Shown here: piece after piece, positions 1 through 10,384 of the stretch
Layout of the letters: each line of letters starts with the position of its first letter
Numbering within the stretch: position 1 is the first letter of the stretch
NCBI RefSeq assembly: GCF_900176405.1
Contig: NZ_FWXJ01000002.1
Location: 124,001-188,000, forward strand
DNA: 64,000 nt
DNA from: Polynucleobacter kasalickyi
GTDB lineage: Bacteria > Pseudomonadota > Gammaproteobacteria > Burkholderiales > Burkholderiaceae
Direction: 5' to 3'
Program-made: the position numbers and the translations under genes
Notes under the pieces: generated by a model
Databases searched by the model: none
Told to the model about the DNA's origin: nothing
Seen by the model: the letters and a program-made list of their open reading frames with translations, nothing else

Positions 1-1
1 T

Positions 2-1105
2 GAGTTAAAAACCAAACCGACTCAGCACTCAGTCCAGAAATTACGTGAAATTGGCATTATGCCAACTGCTTTGTTATGCCGTGCGGATCGTATGATACCC
101 GCTGAGGAAATGTCGAAGATTTCTTTGTTCGCTAATATGCGACAAGAAGCCGTTATTTCCGTTTGGGATGCCGATACGATTTATAAGATTCCACAAATGC
201 TTCATGAGCAAGGCTTGGATGAGATTATCTGTAATGAGTTGAATTTGAGTCCACCACCAGCCGATCTGTCGGTTTGGAGTAATTTGGTGTACCGTATGGA
301 AAATCCGAAGCACCATGTCAATATTGGTATGGTCGGTAAGTATATGGATTTAACAGAATCTTACAAATCTCTGATTGAAGCATTGCGTCATGCTGGTATT
401 CACAATGAAACCCAAGTAAATATCCGTTACGTGGATTCGGAGCTTTTGGAGCATGGGGATATTGCAAGTATTGAAGGTCTTGATGCAATTTTAGTTCCAG
501 GTGGTTTTGGTGTCAGAGGAACGGAAGGCAAAATTGCCGCAATTTCTCATGCGCGGAAAAATGGTATTCCATACCTCGGCATTTGTCTTGGTATGCAATT
601 AGCAGTGATTGAGTTTGCCAGAAATGTAGCAGGGTTGCAGGGGGCAAATAGTACTGAATTCAATCCAGCGGTTGAGCATAAAGTCGTTGCCTTAATTACA
701 GAATGGGAAAATAGTGACGGTAAAGTGCAAACGAGAGACGATCAGTCTGATCTCGGTGGCACCATGCGCTTAGGTTCACAGCGTTGTCCAGTTAAGCCAA
801 ACACCTTGGCAAATGCTATTTATGGTGCAGAGGTGAATGAGCGTCATCGTCATCGCTATGAAGTAAATAATGAGTACGTGCCGCAACTCGAAAAAGCGGG
901 CATGATCATTTCAGCTCGGACGCCGAATGAGAATCTGCCAGAAATGATGGAATTACCCCAAGATGTTCATCCGTGGTTTTTTGGGGTGCAGTTTCATCCG
1001 GAATTTACCTCTACGCCAAGAGATGGGCATCCCTTGTTTAGTGCTTATATTCAGGCGGCAAAGTTGTACGCAGCTCAAAAAAATCTTTCGAAAGCAACTG
1101 TATGA
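2..1105 (+). CDS. pyrG: CTP synthase, C-terminal part (5' end outside window)
   Basis: CTP synthase makes CTP from UTP, ATP and glutamine. The gene is already open at the window edge: the frame reads [16 protein letters not shown] before the first internal Met, which is the conserved UTP-binding stretch of the synthetase domain. The visible 367 residues therefore lack roughly the first 180. The second half is a class I glutamine amidotransferase domain with the nucleophile motif GICLGMQ and the HPEF motif near the end. The stop codon overlaps the kdsA start (ATGA), so the two genes are probably translationally coupled. The order pyrG-kdsA-eno-ftsB is characteristic of Betaproteobacteria. Confidence 0.97.
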   Translation, partial: ELKTKPTQHSVQKLREIGIMPTALLCRADRMIPAEEMSKISLFANMRQEAVISVWDADTIYKIPQMLHEQGLDEIICNELNLSPPPADLSVWSNLVYRMENPKHHVNIGMVGKYMDLTESYKSLIEALRHAGIHNETQVNIRYVDSELLEHGDIASIEGLDAILVPGGFGVRGTEGKIAAISHARKNGIPYLGICLGMQLAVIEFARNVAGLQGANSTEFNPAVEHKVVALITEWENSDGKVQTRDDQSDLGGTMRLGSQRCPVKPNTLANAIYGAEVNERHRHRYEVNNEYVPQLEKAGMIISARTPNENLPEMMELPQDVHPWFFGVQFHPEFTSTPRDGHPLFSAYIQAAKLYAAQKNLSKATV

Positions 1106-1956
1106 AGCTATGTGGTTTTCCCGTTGGACTCGAGCATCCTTTTTTCTTGATTGCAGGACCTTGTGTCATCGAGTCTGAACAGATGGCATTAGAAACTGCT
1201 GAGGAATTAAAGAAAATTACAACAGCTTTAAATATTCCTTTTATTTATAAGTCGTCTTTTGATAAAGCCAATCGTTCCTCAGGAACTACCTTCCGTGGTT
1301 TAGGCATGAGTAAAGGGCTAGAAATTTTAGCTACCGTCAAAGAAAAAATTGGTGTACCAGTCCTCACGGACGTGCATGAAATTTACGAAATTAAACCGGT
1401 CTCAGAAGTTGTTGACGTGTTACAAACGCCAGCGTTTTTATGCCGTCAAACTGACTTTATTCAGGCTTGTGCAACGAGTGGTAAACCGGTCAATATCAAA
1501 AAAGGTCAATTTTTAGCACCCCATGATATGGTCAATGTGATCAATAAGGCCAGAGCTGCAGCCAAAGCAGCTGGACTGCCAGAAGACCAGTTTATGGCTT
1601 GCGAACGTGGTGTGAGTTTTGGTTACAACAATTTAGTTTCTGATATGCGAAGTCTAGCCATCATGCGCGAGACGAATGCGCCGGTCGTGTTTGATGCGAC
1701 CCACTCAGTTCAATTGCCTGGTGGTCAAGGAACTAGTAGCGGTGGTCAAAGAGAGTTTGTGCCGGTCTTGGCTCGTGCAGCGATGGCCGTTGGCATTAGC
1801 GGTATTTTTATGGAAACGCATCCAGATCCTGCGCATGCGATGTCTGATGGTCCCAATGCAGTCCCTTTGCATCAAATGCAAGCTTTACTAGCTACTTTAA
1901 AAGGGATTGATGATTTGGTGAAGCAGCCAAATATGTTTTTAGAAAATGAATTTTAG
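1102..1956 (+). CDS. kdsA: 3-deoxy-8-phosphooctulonate synthase (KDO8P synthase)
   Basis: Condenses arabinose-5-phosphate with phosphoenolpyruvate to give KDO8P for the inner core of lipopolysaccharide, in the cytoplasm. At 284 residues it has family length. Visible motifs are GPCVIES near the N-terminus, [11 protein letters not shown], the [11 protein letters not shown] loop and the [15 protein letters not shown] loop. Residue 21 is Cys in GPC, where the metal-independent E. coli enzyme has Asn, so I infer the metal-dependent class. The start overlaps the pyrG stop, and eno follows 56 bases downstream. It also marks the host as a Gram-negative that makes LPS. Confidence 0.97.
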   Translation: MKLCGFPVGLEHPFFLIAGPCVIESEQMALETAEELKKITTALNIPFIYKSSFDKANRSSGTTFRGLGMSKGLEILATVKEKIGVPVLTDVHEIYEIKPVSEVVDVLQTPAFLCRQTDFIQACATSGKPVNIKKGQFLAPHDMVNVINKARAAAKAAGLPEDQFMACERGVSFGYNNLVSDMRSLAIMRETNAPVVFDATHSVQLPGGQGTSSGGQREFVPVLARAAMAVGISGIFMETHPDPAHAMSDGPNAVPLHQMQALLATLKGIDDLVKQPNMFLENEF

Positions 1957-1997
1957 TTAGATATTTTTTAACTAACAGTTTGACAAATTTAATTTAA

Positions 1998-3299
<1,302 letters not shown>

Positions 3300-3308
3300 G
3301 CTGCAGCC

Positions 3309-3617
3309 GTGCGCTATATTGTTTATGGGCTACTAATTCTATTAGTAGCTATTCAATATCCTCTTTGGATTGGTAAAGGTGGTTGGTTGTACGTCTACCA
3401 ATTAGACAAAGAGGTGAAAGCGCTACAGGAAACCAAGAAAGAACTAGAGATTCGCAATGCGAAAATCGCCGGTGATGTGCAGGATTTAAAGCAAGGCTCC
3501 AGAGGTGTTGAAGAACGCGCTCGTATGGAGCACGGTATGGTCAAAGACAATGAGATTTTAGTGAAGGTGTTAAAGCCTGAAGAGTCTTTGCCAAAGTCGA
3601 ATAAACCTTCAAAATGA
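3309..3617 (+). CDS. ftsB: Cell division protein FtsB
   Basis: Bitopic inner-membrane protein of the FtsQLB subcomplex, which links Z-ring activation to septal peptidoglycan synthesis. The 102 residues show a short N-terminal transmembrane helix (about residues 3-21), then a heptad-rich coiled coil with many K/E residues (about 30-70) and the RGVEERARMEHGMVKDNE segment typical of the family. The start is GTG, nine bases after the eno stop, so it is probably co-transcribed with eno. The last 15 residues are charged and look disordered. Confidence 0.93.
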   Translation: MRYIVYGLLILLVAIQYPLWIGKGGWLYVYQLDKEVKALQETKKELEIRNAKIAGDVQDLKQGSRGVEERARMEHGMVKDNEILVKVLKPEESLPKSNKPSK

Positions 3618-3813
3618 AGTCGATTTAAACAGGTTATTCTTGGAACACCTCTCCTGCAAATAGGTATTTTACTCTTTGGTAGGCAAATCGTTTAAACGCC
3701 ATTCTTTCCCGTCATTGGTGAATTTAAAAGTCTAATTTTCTGAGCGAATTGGTATATTAATGCCATACCATAAGGTAAACCATTAACCACTACCAATAAA
3801 AAGTGATCGAAGC

Positions 3814-4281
3814 ATGGAAATAAAATTACCAGTCCCACCTTTTACACTAGAAACAGCAAAGCAAAAAATTCGTATGGCAGAGGATGCCTGGAATACGAGA
3901 GACCCTGAAAAAGTATCGCTGGTGTATACACCTGATACCATTTGGCGAAATCGTGCCGAGTTTCCCGTCGGGCGAGAGCAAGTTAAAGAGTTTTTAACGC
4001 GTAAATGGAATAAAGAGTTGGACTATCGGTTGATTAAAGAATTATGGGCTTTTTCCGAGAATAGAATTGCTGTGCGGTTTGCCTATGAATGCCGTGATGA
4101 CTCTGGCAACTGGCAGCGTTCTTATGGGAACGAAAATTGGGAATTTAATGAACAGGGCTTCATGATGAGACGCTTTGCGAGTATCAATGATTTACCCATT
4201 AAAGCGTCTGAGAGAAAGTTCTTTTGGGACTTAGGTAGACGACCGGATGATCATCCTAGCCTCAGCGATTTAGGCTTGTAA
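3814..4281 (+). CDS. DUF1348 / NTF2-like family protein
   Basis: A 155-residue soluble protein of the NTF2-like fold, recognised by family pattern: [20 protein letters not shown], then a [13 protein letters not shown] segment and a C-terminal [13 protein letters not shown]. These match the DUF1348 subgroup of small alpha+beta barrels. No reaction is assigned to the subgroup; related folds include dehydratases and isomerases. It stands alone between ftsB and the convergent hslO gene. The ATG is preceded by GATCGAAGC, a weak ribosome binding site. Confidence 0.85.
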   Translation: MEIKLPVPPFTLETAKQKIRMAEDAWNTRDPEKVSLVYTPDTIWRNRAEFPVGREQVKEFLTRKWNKELDYRLIKELWAFSENRIAVRFAYECRDDSGNWQRSYGNENWEFNEQGFMMRRFASINDLPIKASERKFFWDLGRRPDDHPSLSDLGL

Positions 4282-4309
4282 TGACTGAGGACTCGCTCTT
4301 TGTAACGAA

Positions 4310-5314
4310 TTAGTGCTTACCTTGTGGGGGTCTCATTTTATCGATAAGATTGTCAGCAGCAAATAACTGTTGGCAATCGACTAAATCAAATTGATAGACT
4401 TGGCCACAAAAATCACAGGTGGTTTCTACCTGTTGTTGTTCGGCCAAAATTTCTGCAACCTCATCTTTGCCAAGCATCAGCATCATATTGCCAACTTTTT
4501 CACGTGAACATTGGCAGGCAAATTGGACATGGCGCAGTGGGAAACCTCGAACCCCTTGGTAGTTGGCTTCATCTAAGAACAAGCGCTGCATCAATACCGT
4601 CGGTGGAGTTGATAACAACTCTTCATCTTTAACGGTATTGACCATCATCATGACTCGATTCCAGTCTTCTGCTAACTCGTCATGATCAACGGGAGTGCTA
4701 CTCGTTTTGCCACCAACATTCGGCAATTTTTGGATGAGAATGCCACCAGCGTGGGTGTTACTACTACTTAAAAGAATGTGGGTTTCAAGTTGCTCAGAGT
4801 AGTTCATATAGGCCATTACCGCCTGCGCAATCGAAGTAATCGGTTTGCCACCGAGCATTAATGGCACAATGCCTTGATAAGCCTGTTGACCATCTTGCCT
4901 GTTTTTTGGATCCAGTGTGATGGCTAATTTGCCATTGCCATCAGGGTTAATCAGTTCTGAGAGGGTGGCGTCATCGTAAAGCATTTCAGGATCGATATCC
5001 TTGGCTAATTTGATAGTCGCGCGAATCTCTAAATTCATATTACATTCAACCACGATTAATCGCACTAGGCCTGTACCCTGAGCTTGAATAATCAAAGTGC
5101 CGTCAAACTTCAATGTAGCACTTAATAACGCACCTGCTGCGACCATTTCACCCAAATGCTTCTGAATAACAGGGGGATAGCTTTTTCTTTCTAAGATGGT
5201 TGTCCACGCCTGATTTAAAAGAACGATTTCGCCACGAATTTGGCTTTTTTCAAATAAGAAAGTTTGTAAAGTGTCAAATGGATTACTGGATGTGGTGTCT
5301 GATGGAGTGGTCAT
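4310..5314 (-). CDS. hslO: Redox-regulated chaperone Hsp33
   Basis: Cytoplasmic holdase that is activated by oxidation and protects unfolding proteins during oxidative stress. The 334 residues fit the family. The C-terminal zinc switch is visible as C-x-C (in FACQCSREK) followed about 35 residues later by C-x-x-C (TCDFCGQ), the four cysteines that hold zinc when reduced. The N-terminal part contains the conserved HLGEMVAAGALLSATLKF segment. It is transcribed convergently with the DUF1348 gene and divergently from the MFS transporter gene. Confidence 0.95.
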   Translation of the reverse strand: MTTPSDTTSSNPFDTLQTFLFEKSQIRGEIVLLNQAWTTILERKSYPPVIQKHLGEMVAAGALLSATLKFDGTLIIQAQGTGLVRLIVVECNMNLEIRATIKLAKDIDPEMLYDDATLSELINPDGNGKLAITLDPKNRQDGQQAYQGIVPLMLGGKPITSIAQAVMAYMNYSEQLETHILLSSSNTHAGGILIQKLPNVGGKTSSTPVDHDELAEDWNRVMMMVNTVKDEELLSTPPTVLMQRLFLDEANYQGVRGFPLRHVQFACQCSREKVGNMMLMLGKDEVAEILAEQQQVETTCDFCGQVYQFDLVDCQQLFAADNLIDKMRPPQGKH

Positions 5315-5472
5315 AAAAAATATTCTTGGTTTTAGAAGGCGGCATCAAAAGATGAGTAATTCTCTTAAAGCAAAATAAGCTTCAATTGCAAATGGAAGAT
5401 TCAATGCACAATATTTGTTATTGTATTAGTAATGTATTTATTTGATCAAAACTCGCAAAAAAAGGTCGGGGA

Positions 5473-6723
5473 ATGAAGTCCTTTCCTGAAAAACATCCGT
5501 TGCTAATTGCGCTTGCATTAGCTCTAGGTGCTGCCATCACGCTCGGTATCTCACGCTTTGCCTATGCCTTATTTTTGCCTTTAATGCGGATTGACCTGAA
5601 CTGGTCGTATTTGACGGCGGGCAATATGAATACAGGTAACGCCATGGGGTATTTTATTGGTGCGATGAGCTCGGCATGGGCATTTTCGAAAGTGGGATTA
5701 AGGCGACCATTTTTAGTGATGTTAATGATTTCCATTGTTACGATGTTTTTGACGGGCTTTGTTGAAAGTGCATTCGTTATTTTTATCTTCCGGCTTTTAT
5801 TGGGTTTTTGTAGTGGCTACATTTTTATTGCTGGAGGAGTACTCGCAACTCAGTTAAGTAGTCAGCACAGTCATCAGTCTGGACTCATTTTAGGCATTTA
5901 TTATGGTGGGATTGGTGGTGGGGTTCTGCTCTCGAGCATATTAGTTAATCCATTTGATCATTGGGCACAAAGTGTGGGATATGACCATCCTTGGCAAATT
6001 GCATGGATTGGCATGGCCGGGGTTAGTTTGGTGCTATTTGCACTCTTGCTAAAGCCGGTATTGTTGATGTCAGAAATGTCGGAGACGAAAGTTCTTTCAA
6101 AGGAACGTATCGACCCCAAAAATAATTTTTGGATTGGTAGTGGTTATTTTCTATATGGCATTGGCCATGTGGGTTACATGACCTTTGTGATTGCAATGCT
6201 CAGGGAAATGGGATTTAACGGGAATCTGATTAATCTATTTTACGGATTGCTTGGATTATCGATGATGCTCTCGTCTCGGTTATGGGCAAAAATGTTGGAG
6301 AGGTCAAAGGGTGGGGAAGCAATGGGACTAGTGAATCTAATTTTGACCATCGCTTGTTTTATTCCAACCATCATGGCGTTTTTAGATAAAACCAGTGTAG
6401 ATCGGGCGGAGCCAAACTATTTAAGCCTTATTTTTATCCTGTCTTCCGCCACTTTATTTGGGTCGAGTTTTGTGGTTGCTGTCTCTAGTACTACCGCCTT
6501 TGTAAAGCATAATTATCCAAAAAATCAATGGTCTATTGGCATTCGTTTCTTTACAATTTTATTTGCTACGGGCCAAATCATTGGGCCATTTTTAATCGGC
6601 TTTATTGCTGATCATCTTGGGGGATTACCTATTGGCTTGCTGGTCTCAACGATGATTTTGTTGGCCGCTAGTTTATTGGCCTATCGCCAGAAATCATTTG
6701 TTACTAAAAAGAGCGTGGGATAA
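5473..6723 (+). CDS. YbfB/YjiJ-family MFS transporter
   Basis: Inner-membrane transporter of the major facilitator superfamily, 416 residues with about 12 predicted membrane helices. The N-terminus ([20 protein letters not shown], then [12 protein letters not shown]) is typical of the YbfB/YjiJ subgroup, whose substrate is unknown. The ATG follows AAAAAAGGTCGGGGA, a usable ribosome binding site. gltX starts eight bases after its stop, so the two are probably co-transcribed. Confidence 0.85.
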   Translation: MKSFPEKHPLLIALALALGAAITLGISRFAYALFLPLMRIDLNWSYLTAGNMNTGNAMGYFIGAMSSAWAFSKVGLRRPFLVMLMISIVTMFLTGFVESAFVIFIFRLLLGFCSGYIFIAGGVLATQLSSQHSHQSGLILGIYYGGIGGGVLLSSILVNPFDHWAQSVGYDHPWQIAWIGMAGVSLVLFALLLKPVLLMSEMSETKVLSKERIDPKNNFWIGSGYFLYGIGHVGYMTFVIAMLREMGFNGNLINLFYGLLGLSMMLSSRLWAKMLERSKGGEAMGLVNLILTIACFIPTIMAFLDKTSVDRAEPNYLSLIFILSSATLFGSSFVVAVSSTTAFVKHNYPKNQWSIGIRFFTILFATGQIIGPFLIGFIADHLGGLPIGLLVSTMILLAASLLAYRQKSFVTKKSVG

Positions 6724-6731
6724 TAATATCT

Positions 6732-8177
6732 ATGACAAATACTACTACTCCAAACCGTGTTCGTACCCGTTTTGCGCCAAGTCCAACGGGCTTTATTCAT
6801 TTAGGTAACCTAAGAAGTGCTCTATACCCTTGGGCCTTTGCTAGATCAATGCAAGGAGATTTCGTTCTCCGCATTGAGGATACTGATCAAGAGCGATCTT
6901 CTTTAGAAGCTGTTGAAGTCATTATCGAAGGAATGAGTTGGTTAGGGCTTGATGTAGATGAGGGTCCGATCTACCAAATGCAACGCATTGACCGTTATCG
7001 TCAAGTGATTAATGAAATGCTTGAAAGTGGCCTCGCTTATTACTGTTATATGAGTGAAGAAGAATTAGATGCTATGCGTGAAAAACAAATGGCACAAAAA
7101 CAAAAGCCACGATATGACGGTACTTGGCGTCCGGAGCCAGGTAAAACTTTACCGCCAGTGCCAACCGATATTCGACCTGTTATTCGTTTTAAAAATCCAA
7201 TCGAAGGATCCGTGATTTGGAAAGACGCAGTCAAGGGTGTGATTGAAATTTCTAACCAAGAATTAGATGACCTCGTGATTGCTAGACCTGATGGTACGCC
7301 AACCTATAATTTCTGCGTTGTGATTGATGATATGGATATGAATATTACCCATGTTATTCGTGGAGATGATCACGTTAATAACACGCCAAGGCAAATTAAT
7401 ATTATGCAAGCCTTAGGCGGAACATTGCCGGTTTATGCCCATCTACCAACTGTTCTTAATGAACTTGGCGAAAAAATGAGTAAGCGCAATGGGGCTATGA
7501 GTGTGAGAGATTTTCAGAAGGCCGGTTATATGCCGGAAGCTATCTTAAATTACCTTGCTAGGCTAGGTTGGTCGCATGGGGATGCTGAAATATTTACAAA
7601 AGAACAGTTTATTGAATGGTTTGATTTAGATAGCTTAGGAAAATCACCAGCTCAATTTAGTCCAGAAAAATTGATTTGGCTAAATCATCATTACATCGCT
7701 CATACCGAAAGTGCTGAGTTAGCGAAGCGCGTCAAGCCATTTGCCATTTTGGAAGGGATTGAGTTTGCCGAAGGTGCTGAATGCACTACTAAAGTAGGCC
7801 CTGATTTTGTGAAAGTAGTTGATTTGCTAAAAGGTCGCGCAAACACATTAGTGGAAATTGCTCAAGGGGCAAAAATGTTTTATGCCACACCGCCAACTCA
7901 TCAATTAGATGGTGAGGAGTTTGTTAAAAATGTCCCGCCAGCCGTGAAGCCTTATATTGGCGATTTAGTGGCATTAATTAAAGCTACTGATGGTACCAAG
8001 GAGCAAATTGCAGCAGCGATGAAGGAAGTGCTAGCTAAACACGGAATCAAGATGCCGGTGCTAGCCATGCCCGTGCGTTATTTAATGTTTGCAACCACCC
8101 AGACCCCTGCAATTGATGCAGTTCTATCCATCATGGGCAGTACAGAAGTTGAAAAGCGTTTAGGAGTTCTTGGTTAA
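6732..8177 (+). CDS. gltX: Glutamyl-tRNA synthetase
   Basis: Charges tRNA-Glu with glutamate in the cytoplasm. The 481 residues include the class I signature [14 protein letters not shown] (HIGH-type motif at residues 23-26) and the KMSKRNG loop that activates ATP. The C-terminal third is the helical anticodon-binding region. The zinc-site region ([17 protein letters not shown]) is partly kept. A tRNA-Glu gene lies about 400 bases downstream. A hairpin after the stop probably terminates the transcript. Confidence 0.97.
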   Translation: MTNTTTPNRVRTRFAPSPTGFIHLGNLRSALYPWAFARSMQGDFVLRIEDTDQERSSLEAVEVIIEGMSWLGLDVDEGPIYQMQRIDRYRQVINEMLESGLAYYCYMSEEELDAMREKQMAQKQKPRYDGTWRPEPGKTLPPVPTDIRPVIRFKNPIEGSVIWKDAVKGVIEISNQELDDLVIARPDGTPTYNFCVVIDDMDMNITHVIRGDDHVNNTPRQINIMQALGGTLPVYAHLPTVLNELGEKMSKRNGAMSVRDFQKAGYMPEAILNYLARLGWSHGDAEIFTKEQFIEWFDLDSLGKSPAQFSPEKLIWLNHHYIAHTESAELAKRVKPFAILEGIEFAEGAECTTKVGPDFVKVVDLLKGRANTLVEIAQGAKMFYATPPTHQLDGEEFVKNVPPAVKPYIGDLVALIKATDGTKEQIAAAMKEVLAKHGIKMPVLAMPVRYLMFATTQTPAIDAVLSIMGSTEVEKRLGVLG

Positions 8178-8203
8178 TTCACTGCATGGTTGTTTTGATT
8201 GGT

Positions 8204-8227
8204 CAGGTGTTGATACGACACCTGTTT
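8204..8227 (+). terminator. Probable terminator after gltX
   Basis: Seven-base stem CAGGTGT / ACACCTG with a seven-base loop, followed by TTTG. The T tract is short, so this may be an inefficient or bidirectional terminator. It lies 27 bases after the gltX stop. The rest of the stretch to the first tRNA (8228-8462) is AT-rich and shows no gene; TTGCTA-18-TAGAAT at 8259-8288 is a possible but weak promoter for the tRNA cluster. Confidence 0.5.
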
Positions 8228-8462
8228 GAAAAAAACTTCAGTATTTTTACAATTTCATTTGCTAATCAGAATAAAAATGGGTTAGAATATGAGACTGTTC
8301 TGAAAGCAGTTAATAAATTAAAAAAATTAATTAACCCAGTTTAAATTACACAGTTTGATGGTGACAAATCAAAATGAAAGTAAAATAACACTGTAAAGCT
8401 AAAGAAATAGAAAGATTTTGGTTTTAGCCTGTATTGATTCATTTCAGTACTAATAGAAGTAC

Positions 8463-8538
<76 letters not shown>

Positions 8539-8574
8539 GTAGTTGTAAAAGTTTTGCAGTACCGTAGTATCTGG

Positions 8575-8650
8575 GTCCCCATCGTCTAGAGGCCTAGGAC
8601 ATCACCCTTTCACGGTGAGTACGGGGGTTCGAATCCCCCTGGGGACGCCA
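8575..8650 (+). tRNA. tRNA-Glu (TTC)
   Basis: The 76-base cloverleaf has acceptor GTCCCCA / TGGGGAC, anticodon loop CTTTCAC (anticodon TTC), T-loop GGTTCGAATCC and an encoded CCA. Second of three tandem tRNA genes, close to gltX, which charges it. Confidence 0.95.
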
Positions 8651-8662
8651 AGAAGTACAATT

Positions 8663-8739
8663 GGAGTGGTAGTTCAGTTGGTTAGAATATCGGCCTGTCA
8701 CGCCGAGGGTCGCGGGTTCGAGTCCCGTCCGCTCCGCCA
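8663..8739 (+). tRNA. tRNA-Asp (GTC)
   Basis: The 77-base cloverleaf has acceptor GGAGTGG / CCGCTCC (one G-T pair), anticodon loop CTGTCAC (anticodon GTC), T-loop GGTTCGAGTCC and an encoded CCA. Last of the three. A terminator follows directly, and the 38-bp repeat begins ten bases after the CCA. Confidence 0.95.
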
Positions 8740-8748
8740 ATATTATTA

Positions 8749-8786
8749 AATTAGCCCCTTACGAGGGGCTTTTTTATTGCCTAAAT
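8749..8786 (+). repeat. 38-bp direct repeat, copy 1 (tRNA-Asp distal)
   Basis: This stretch contains the tRNA terminator plus ATTGCCTAAAT. It recurs at 10143-10180 with 36 of 38 bases identical (differences at 8769 C/A and 8778 T/A). The first 20 bases are identical in both copies. The repeats bracket BrnT/BrnA and a Bug remnant. Confidence 0.9.
8753..8775 (+). terminator. Rho-independent terminator of the tRNA cluster
   Basis: Six-base stem AGCCCC / GGGGCT with loop TTACGA, followed by six T. It lies 14 bases after the tRNA-Asp CCA. Confidence 0.85.
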
Positions 8787-8836
8787 CTTTCCCAACTACT
8801 CCGATTACCCTAATAAATAGATGGTTTTAAGTCTAC

Positions 8837-8870
8837 TTGACATAACTGTATATGTTCATAATATACAGTT
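8837..8870 (+). promoter_or_regulatory. Promoter with overlapping perfect inverted repeat upstream of brnTA
   Basis: A consensus -35 box TTGACA (8837-8842) is followed by a perfect 10-bp inverted repeat, AACTGTATAT (8844-8853) and ATATACAGTT (8861-8870), with a 7-base spacer. The right arm covers the likely -10 box TATACA (8862-8867, spacer 19). BrnTA operons are known to be repressed by their own BrnA antitoxin, so this is the expected place and form of its operator. Confidence 0.7.
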
Positions 8871-8918
8871 CTGATTAATTTTTCTTCAGTACTTGGATTT
8901 CAATGGGATATAGGGAAT

Positions 8919-9179
8919 TTGCAAAAAAGTGCCCAAAAACATGATGTCCACCCAACAGAGTCAGAAGAGATCTTTTTTAATAGCCCATTAATTATCAGTA
9001 ATGATACTGAGCACAGTAATAATGAAAAAAGATATTTAGTATTAGGTATAACGAATAAAAAGAGATTTTTAACAGTTATTTGTACTCTTCGGGAGAGTGA
9101 TACCTTAATTCGGGTTATTTCTGCGAGAGACCAATACCGAAAAAAAAGGATAGTTTATGCCAAAGCAACTAAAACTTGA
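8919..9179 (+). CDS. brnT: BrnT-family toxin (type II toxin-antitoxin)
   Basis: BrnT toxins are small RelE-fold ribonucleases that stop translation. The family pattern is clear: KHDV near the start, EEIFFNSPLII, RYLVLGITNKKRFLTV, then IRVISARDQYRKKRIVY, the conserved ISAR segment near the C-terminus. The only ATG/GTG/TTG start gives 86 residues from a TTG. However, the conserved Trp-Asp pair that normally opens the family fold is encoded in frame just upstream (8904-8909), at exactly the usual distance from Lys-His. The true start is therefore a rare codon upstream (CTG 8871 or ATT 8874), or the 5' end is mutated. The gene overlaps brnA by 23 bases. Confidence 0.8.
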   Translation: MQKSAQKHDVHPTESEEIFFNSPLIISNDTEHSNNEKRYLVLGITNKKRFLTVICTLRESDTLIRVISARDQYRKKRIVYAKATKT

Positions 9180-9459
9180 AGTGAAAAAATTAAAAACAAT
9201 TCCAAAATTCAAGAATGAGGAAAGTGAACGTCAGTTTTGGGAAAGCCCCGAAAATGATGCGACAGATTATTTTGAAGTTTCAAAAATGGTGGTTGCAAAT
9301 TTCTCGAATTTAAAACCTTCAACGACGAGTATTTCATTAAGATTATCTGATAGTTTGTTGGAGGGTATTCGACAACAAGCTAACAAATTAGATGTGCCAT
9401 ACCAATCATTGATGAAAATATGGCTGACTGAGAAACTTGGGGAAAGTCTCCGTAGTTAA
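9157..9459 (+). CDS. brnA: BrnA-family antitoxin (ribbon-helix-helix)
   Basis: Partner of the upstream BrnT toxin. The 100 residues show the family layout: an acidic/aromatic N-terminal half that wraps the toxin (ERQFWESPENDATDYF at about 23-38), then a C-terminal ribbon-helix-helix with STTSISLRLSDSLLEGI and VPYQSLMKIWLTEKL. Such antitoxins bind DNA as dimers and repress their own operon, consistent with the inverted repeat in the promoter. A strong terminator closes the operon. Confidence 0.88.
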   Translation: MPKQLKLEVKKLKTIPKFKNEESERQFWESPENDATDYFEVSKMVVANFSNLKPSTTSISLRLSDSLLEGIRQQANKLDVPYQSLMKIWLTEKLGESLRS

Positions 9460-9490
9460 ATAGGCTTTATTTTTTTATTCATGGGTAAAT

Positions 9491-9511
9491 AAGATTGAAA
9501 ATCTTTTTTTT
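9491..9511 (+). terminator. Rho-independent terminator after brnTA
   Basis: AAGATT-GAA-AATCTT hairpin (six-base stem, three-base loop) running into eight T, 31 bases after the brnA stop. Confidence 0.8.
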
Positions 9512-9598
9512 GGGGATAGTTTTGCTGGCCATTACCAAGAATCTGAATAGTCAAATTGTTGGATCTTTTTTATTTAAAAATTGACTTTATCGTATCAA

Positions 9599-9955
9599 AT
9601 GCAACCTGTAGCAGAAAACATTAAATTAGGAATAATCTGCCCATTAGTTATTACAAGTACTGATAGAACTTCATTAGTATCTGGAGTTCCCACCTTTTCT
9701 GAAGCTGGTATACCTGGATTTGCTGCCTTATCTTGGTAGGGTGTATATCCTCTAGCTGGTACACCAAAAGACATTCAGGATAAATACCATGCTGCTTTGG
9801 TAAAAATTATGAGTGAACCAGAAATTAAAGAGAGATTTGCAGCTTTAGGTGTTCAAGCGCAAGCAACTAGTATGGATGAATTTAAGTCTTTTCTCAGTTC
9901 AGAAAATTCTAAGTATTCAAAGTTAATTACTGAAAACAAAATCATGGCCGAATAA
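9599..9955 (+). pseudogene. Decayed 3' fragment of a Bug-family (TctC) receptor gene
   Basis: In frame this reads the C-terminal third of a Bug receptor: a VITSTDRTSLVSGVPTFSEA segment, GIPGFAALSW, then GVYPLAGTPKDIQDKYH and a C-terminal SSENSKYSKLITENKIMAE. A TAG stop interrupts it after the conserved Trp (9737-9739), and the N-terminal two thirds with the signal peptide are absent. It is therefore a remnant, not a working gene. The stop is UAG, so selenocysteine does not explain it. It lies between the two copies of the 38-bp repeat. Confidence 0.85.
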
Positions 9956-10384
9956 TTAATTGTCTTTGCCATATTATCTCCAGTCTGAAACAAAATCTAA
10001 CCCACCAAATAAGGTTAGACTTTAATAGACTAATAAAAACAAAAGGGCATTGTAAATAAAAAGTTCTAAAGAGATGTTGTTGGACGTAGATGTTCTTGAA
10101 TGTTTTCTAAGAGGGAAAACGTCGGCTTTGGTAACGTTCATCAATTAGCCCCTTACGAGGGGATTTTTTATAGCCTAAATTTCCCTTCACACTTTGAAGT
10201 CTTAAGACAAATCAGAATTTTCAGTATATTTGTCATAGGAAGTATGTATTCTTCACTAGGAGTTTTGGTTGATATTTCTTGGGTATTGAGAACCACATTG
10301 TCAATCAAATGTTATTGTTAATTTTGCTATATTGGAAGGCGATTTTAGTTTAAATTTAATTGAAATCAATGTAATATTGGTTTT
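9956..10384. other. Gene-free stretch with second repeat copy
   Basis: No convincing gene. It holds a weak inverted repeat TCTAACC / GGTTAGA (9996-10019) just after the Bug remnant, the second 38-bp repeat copy, and the AT-rich leader of the caspase gene. A 73-codon open frame at 10100-10321 runs across the repeat copy, has no protein-like features and was not called. Confidence 0.6.
10143..10180 (+). repeat. 38-bp direct repeat, copy 2
   Basis: Matches 8749-8786 at 36 of 38 positions. One change turns the closing stem base from C to A, weakening the hairpin. The centre-to-centre distance is 1394 bases. Confidence 0.9.

Noticed and set aside
9737-9739. In-frame stop in the Bug-like fragment considered as recoding
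   Set aside because: It is TAG, not TGA, and the N-terminal two thirds of the gene are missing, so it is a pseudogene.
10100-10321. 73-codon open frame downstream of the Bug remnant
   Set aside because: It runs through the second 38-bp repeat and terminator-like hairpin, has no ribosome binding site and no recognisable protein features.
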